A stretch of 64,000 bases of DNA from an uncultured Flavobacteriaceae bacterium (lineage in GTDB: Bacteria > Bacteroidota > Bacteroidia > Flavobacteriales > Flavobacteriaceae): positions 186,001-250,000 of the forward strand of contig CANLVG010000006.1 of NCBI GenBank assembly GCA_947494565.1, given 5' to 3'. The translations under genes were made by a program, and so were the position numbers. Below the pieces are notes generated by a model that saw only the letters and a list, made by a program, of their open reading frames with translations, was not told the origin of the DNA and made no database searches. Below, one piece after another: positions 62,209-64,000 of this stretch; positions within the stretch are counted from its first letter, which is position 1, and each line of letters starts with the position of its first letter.

Positions 62209-63663
62209 TTATGCTTTATGCCTAATGTAAAAGGTCTTTTTTTCCAAGTATTGTTCGAATCCATATTTGCCATCCTCACCACCGCTACCGGAAAGTTTGT
62301 AACCATTGTGGAAACCCTGGTGTTGCTCTCCGTGACCTCGATTGACATAGATTTCGCCATATTCCAATTCGTCATTACATTTCATAATGGTATTCATGTC
62401 GTTCGTAAATACCATAGCCGCCAAACCGTATTCGGAATCATTGGCATACCCTACAACTTCATCGAAGGTCTTGAATTTCAGTACGGGCAGAATCGGTCCG
62501 AAAGACTCCTCGTGTACAATGGTCATGTCTTGTTTGACATCCGTTAAAACTGTCGGCTCAAACCAATAGCCTTTTTCGAATTGACTTCCTTCTGGGCGTT
62601 TGCCTCCTGTAGCCAATGTGGCGCCCTCTTTCAAACTGATTTCCACTAAATGCTGCATATGTTTCAATTCGGAGGCATTAACCTTTGGTCCCATATCAGT
62701 ATCCTCCAACATAGGATCACCAACTTTCAAGGCTTTGGTCTTGGCAATGAATTTTTCCATGAAAGGTTCGTAGATGTCCTCATGAACATACATACGCTCA
62801 TTGCAGGTACAAACCTGTCCGCAGTTGTCGAATCGCGAATGCAGGGCAGCCTCTACAGCGGCATCAATATCTGCATCCTCGAATACGATGAAAGGAGCCT
62901 TGCCACCGAGTTCCAGTTGTACGTGGGTCAGATTTTGGGCCGCATTGCGGGCAATTTGTTGCCCAACGGGAGTAGAACCGGTCATCGTAACCATTTTCGT
63001 AATCGGACTCTCCACAAGGGCATTTCCCATGGCGCGTCCAGGACCTGTAAGAATGTTGAGAACCCCATCTGGGAGTCCCGCTTTTTTAGCCAAATAACCT
63101 AATTCCAAAGTTGACAGGGGTGTTTCGGAAGTGGGTTTGATGACCACGGTGTTTCCTGCTATTAATGCGGGACCTAATTTACGCCCGGCCAAAGCCAATG
63201 GAAAGTTCCACGCGGTGATGGCCACAACAACTCCTCTAGGAATTTTTTGTATCCATATCTGCTCATTGGGGTTGTCGGAAGGAATAATGTCGCCCTCTAT
63301 CCGTCGCGCTCCCTCACAGGCATATTCAATGAAAGAAGCAGTGACGGCAACCTCCATTTTTGCAACTTTAAGCAATTTGCCCTGTTCCTTGACCAGAAGT
63401 TCGGCTAAATAGTCGGCATTGGCTTTGATTTCATCGACCAACTTATATAATAATTCCGCACGCTGCCTGGCAGGTAATTTTTTCCATGATTTTTGGGCTC
63501 GTTCCGCTGCTTCCAAGGCCATCTGTGCTTCTCCTACGGTACCATTTTGGACTCTCCCCACAATTTCCTCGGTTGAGGGATTGACCACATCAATAGTATC
63601 GCCGGAAGCCGAGGTTATCCATTTGCCGTCTATAAATAGTTGATATTCTTTAGGGTCTGTCAT
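62209..63663 (-). CDS. NAD(P)-dependent aldehyde dehydrogenase, candidate 3,6-anhydrogalactose dehydrogenase
   Basis: A 484-aa aldehyde dehydrogenase. Catalytic residues are Glu251 (QLELGGKAP) and Cys285 (NCGQVCTCNERMYV). The C-terminus (GFHNGYKLSGSGGEDGKYG) resembles lactaldehyde/AldA-type enzymes, the subgroup that also includes the anhydrogalactose dehydrogenases. Adjacency to the cycloisomerase gene makes oxidation of 3,6-anhydrogalactose to the acid the likely reaction. Length is normal. Confidence 0.82.
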   Translation of the reverse strand: MTDPKEYQLFIDGKWITSASGDTIDVVNPSTEEIVGRVQNGTVGEAQMALEAAERAQKSWKKLPARQRAELLYKLVDEIKANADYLAELLVKEQGKLLKVAKMEVAVTASFIEYACEGARRIEGDIIPSDNPNEQIWIQKIPRGVVVAITAWNFPLALAGRKLGPALIAGNTVVIKPTSETPLSTLELGYLAKKAGLPDGVLNILTGPGRAMGNALVESPITKMVTMTGSTPVGQQIARNAAQNLTHVQLELGGKAPFIVFEDADIDAAVEAALHSRFDNCGQVCTCNERMYVHEDIYEPFMEKFIAKTKALKVGDPMLEDTDMGPKVNASELKHMQHLVEISLKEGATLATGGKRPEGSQFEKGYWFEPTVLTDVKQDMTIVHEESFGPILPVLKFKTFDEVVGYANDSEYGLAAMVFTNDMNTIMKCNDELEYGEIYVNRGHGEQHQGFHNGYKLSGSGGEDGKYGFEQYLEKKTFYIRHKA

Positions 63664-63703
63664 GATGTGATTACTTAAGGTATTTTTTATTTGAGATGCA
63701 CTT

Positions 63704-63741
63704 TATTCGGGCTTCGGCTACGCTCAGCCTTCGGCTTTTTG
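63704..63741. repeat. Dispersed repeat unit, copy 1
   Basis: A 38-bp unit beginning TATTCGGGCTT, containing the inverted pair GGCT..AGCC around ACGCTC and ending in CTTTTTG. It matches copy 2 at 37 of 38 positions. Its sequence type (AGCCGAAGGCTGAGCG on the other strand) is common between genes of flavobacteria. Confidence 0.8.
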
Positions 63742-63757
63742 ACATCGTTTTGTTGGT

Positions 63758-63795
63758 TATTCGGGCTTTGGCTACGCTCAGCCTTCGGCTTTTTG
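63758..63795. repeat. Dispersed repeat unit, copy 2
   Basis: Second copy, 16 bp after the first, differing by a single C/T. Both copies lie between the SDR stop and the aldehyde dehydrogenase start, on the same transcript. Confidence 0.8.
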
Positions 63796-63818
63796 TTTTG
63801 ACTTCGGTCGGTTCTGGG

Positions 63819-64000
63819 TTAGCGTCCCATCCAGCCACCGTCAACGAGCATTGTTCCACCATGCATGTAACTTGAGGCATCTGAGCATAGGAAGACTATC
63901 GGCCCTTTGAAATCTTCGGGTTGTCCCCATCTTCCGGCCGGGATACGTGCTAGAATCGATTCGTTTCGTTCTGGGTTGTTGCGTAAGGCCTCCGTATTGT
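63819..64000 (-). CDS. SDR-family oxidoreductase, KduD-like, C-terminal part only
   Basis: The last 60 codons of a short-chain dehydrogenase run off the right edge. They read ILARIPAGRWGQPEDFKGP, a VFLCSDASSYMHGGTML stretch and the end VDGGWMGR, the characteristic tail of 2-deoxy-D-gluconate 3-dehydrogenase (KduD)-type proteins. In anhydrogalactose catabolism such SDRs act on 2-keto-3-deoxygalactonate derivatives, which would complete the neighbouring pathway. The NAD site and catalytic Tyr-Lys lie outside the window. Confidence 0.72.
   Translation of the reverse strand, partial: NTEALRNNPERNESILARIPAGRWGQPEDFKGPIVFLCSDASSYMHGGTMLVDGGWMGR

Noticed and set aside
63671-63880. Coding frame across the two 38-bp repeats
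   Set aside because: It reads through non-coding repeats and the tail of the SDR gene in the wrong frame.
1-64000. tRNA, rRNA, riboswitch, insertion sequence and phage genes
   Set aside because: I found none I could support by reading the sequence; short tRNA genes could still be missed without a search program.

Overview
The window looks like the chromosome of a marine Bacteroidetes bacterium of the Flavobacteriaceae (Zobellia/Maribacter/Arenibacter type). The signs are Bacteroidetes-type lipoprotein signals (Cys-Lys-Lys-acid), a type IX secretion (T9SS) sorting domain, -7 promoter boxes of the TAnnTTTG type, LytS/LytTR signalling pairs with large periplasmic sensors, and algal-sugar catabolic genes. 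No rRNA, tRNA, CRISPR array, intact insertion sequence or phage was seen. All names come from motif and family recognition, without database searches.

Layout. 0-2 kb: a partial acetyltransferase, a membrane AraC regulator and an orphan C-terminal fragment of a GH29 fucosidase. 2.3-19.6 kb: two LytS-type kinase/LytTR regulator pairs, one with a TPR sensor and one with a beta-propeller sensor. They flank secreted or surface proteins: a cadherin-like lipoprotein, a T9SS protein, a VIT/VWA protein, an SH3 protein and a His/Cys lipoprotein resembling clan CD peptidases. 19.8-23.4 kb: the two methylmalonyl-CoA mutase subunits. 23.4-40.3 kb: a stress or dormancy block with D-lactate dehydrogenase, Hsp20, five tandem-domain universal stress proteins, thioredoxin, a hibernation factor, two HMA-fold proteins, a TauE-type exporter, a PAS histidine kinase and a receiver-CRP/FNR fusion regulator. 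40.5-49.8 kb: a LacI-controlled acid-sugar operon, then a Rieske-glutamate synthase fusion with an unknown partner. 50.2-64 kb: a carbohydrate locus containing a likely 3,6-anhydrogalactose pathway (aldehyde dehydrogenase, cycloisomerase, KduD-like reductase), mutarotase, RhaT-like and MFS transporters, a second enolase-superfamily dehydratase, a DUF5060 protein and a DUF5107/TPR protein.

Most notable: nine palindromes of the form ATGAY-N4-RTCAK lie in promoter regions between 26.1 and 40.4 kb. Measured from the palindrome centre, a TAnnTTTG-like -7 box starts 28.5-30.5 bp downstream in every case, which places the operator near -41.5, the class II CRP/FNR/FixK activator position. Three of the nine serve divergent gene pairs. 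The regulator encoded in the block is a receiver fused to a CRP/FNR-type DNA-binding module. It lies beside a kinase whose PAS domain carries a His and an Arg at the positions of the FixL haem ligand and oxygen-contact residues. I infer a compact FixL to (FixJ+FixK)-like oxygen or redox circuit driving a dormancy-type regulon (hsp20, usp, hpf, trx and others), comparable in content to the mycobacterial DosR regulon but built from unrelated regulators.

Several start codons were moved from the longest reading frame to a downstream start, because of signal peptides, family N-termini, overlaps of the ATGA type, or the promoter elements above.
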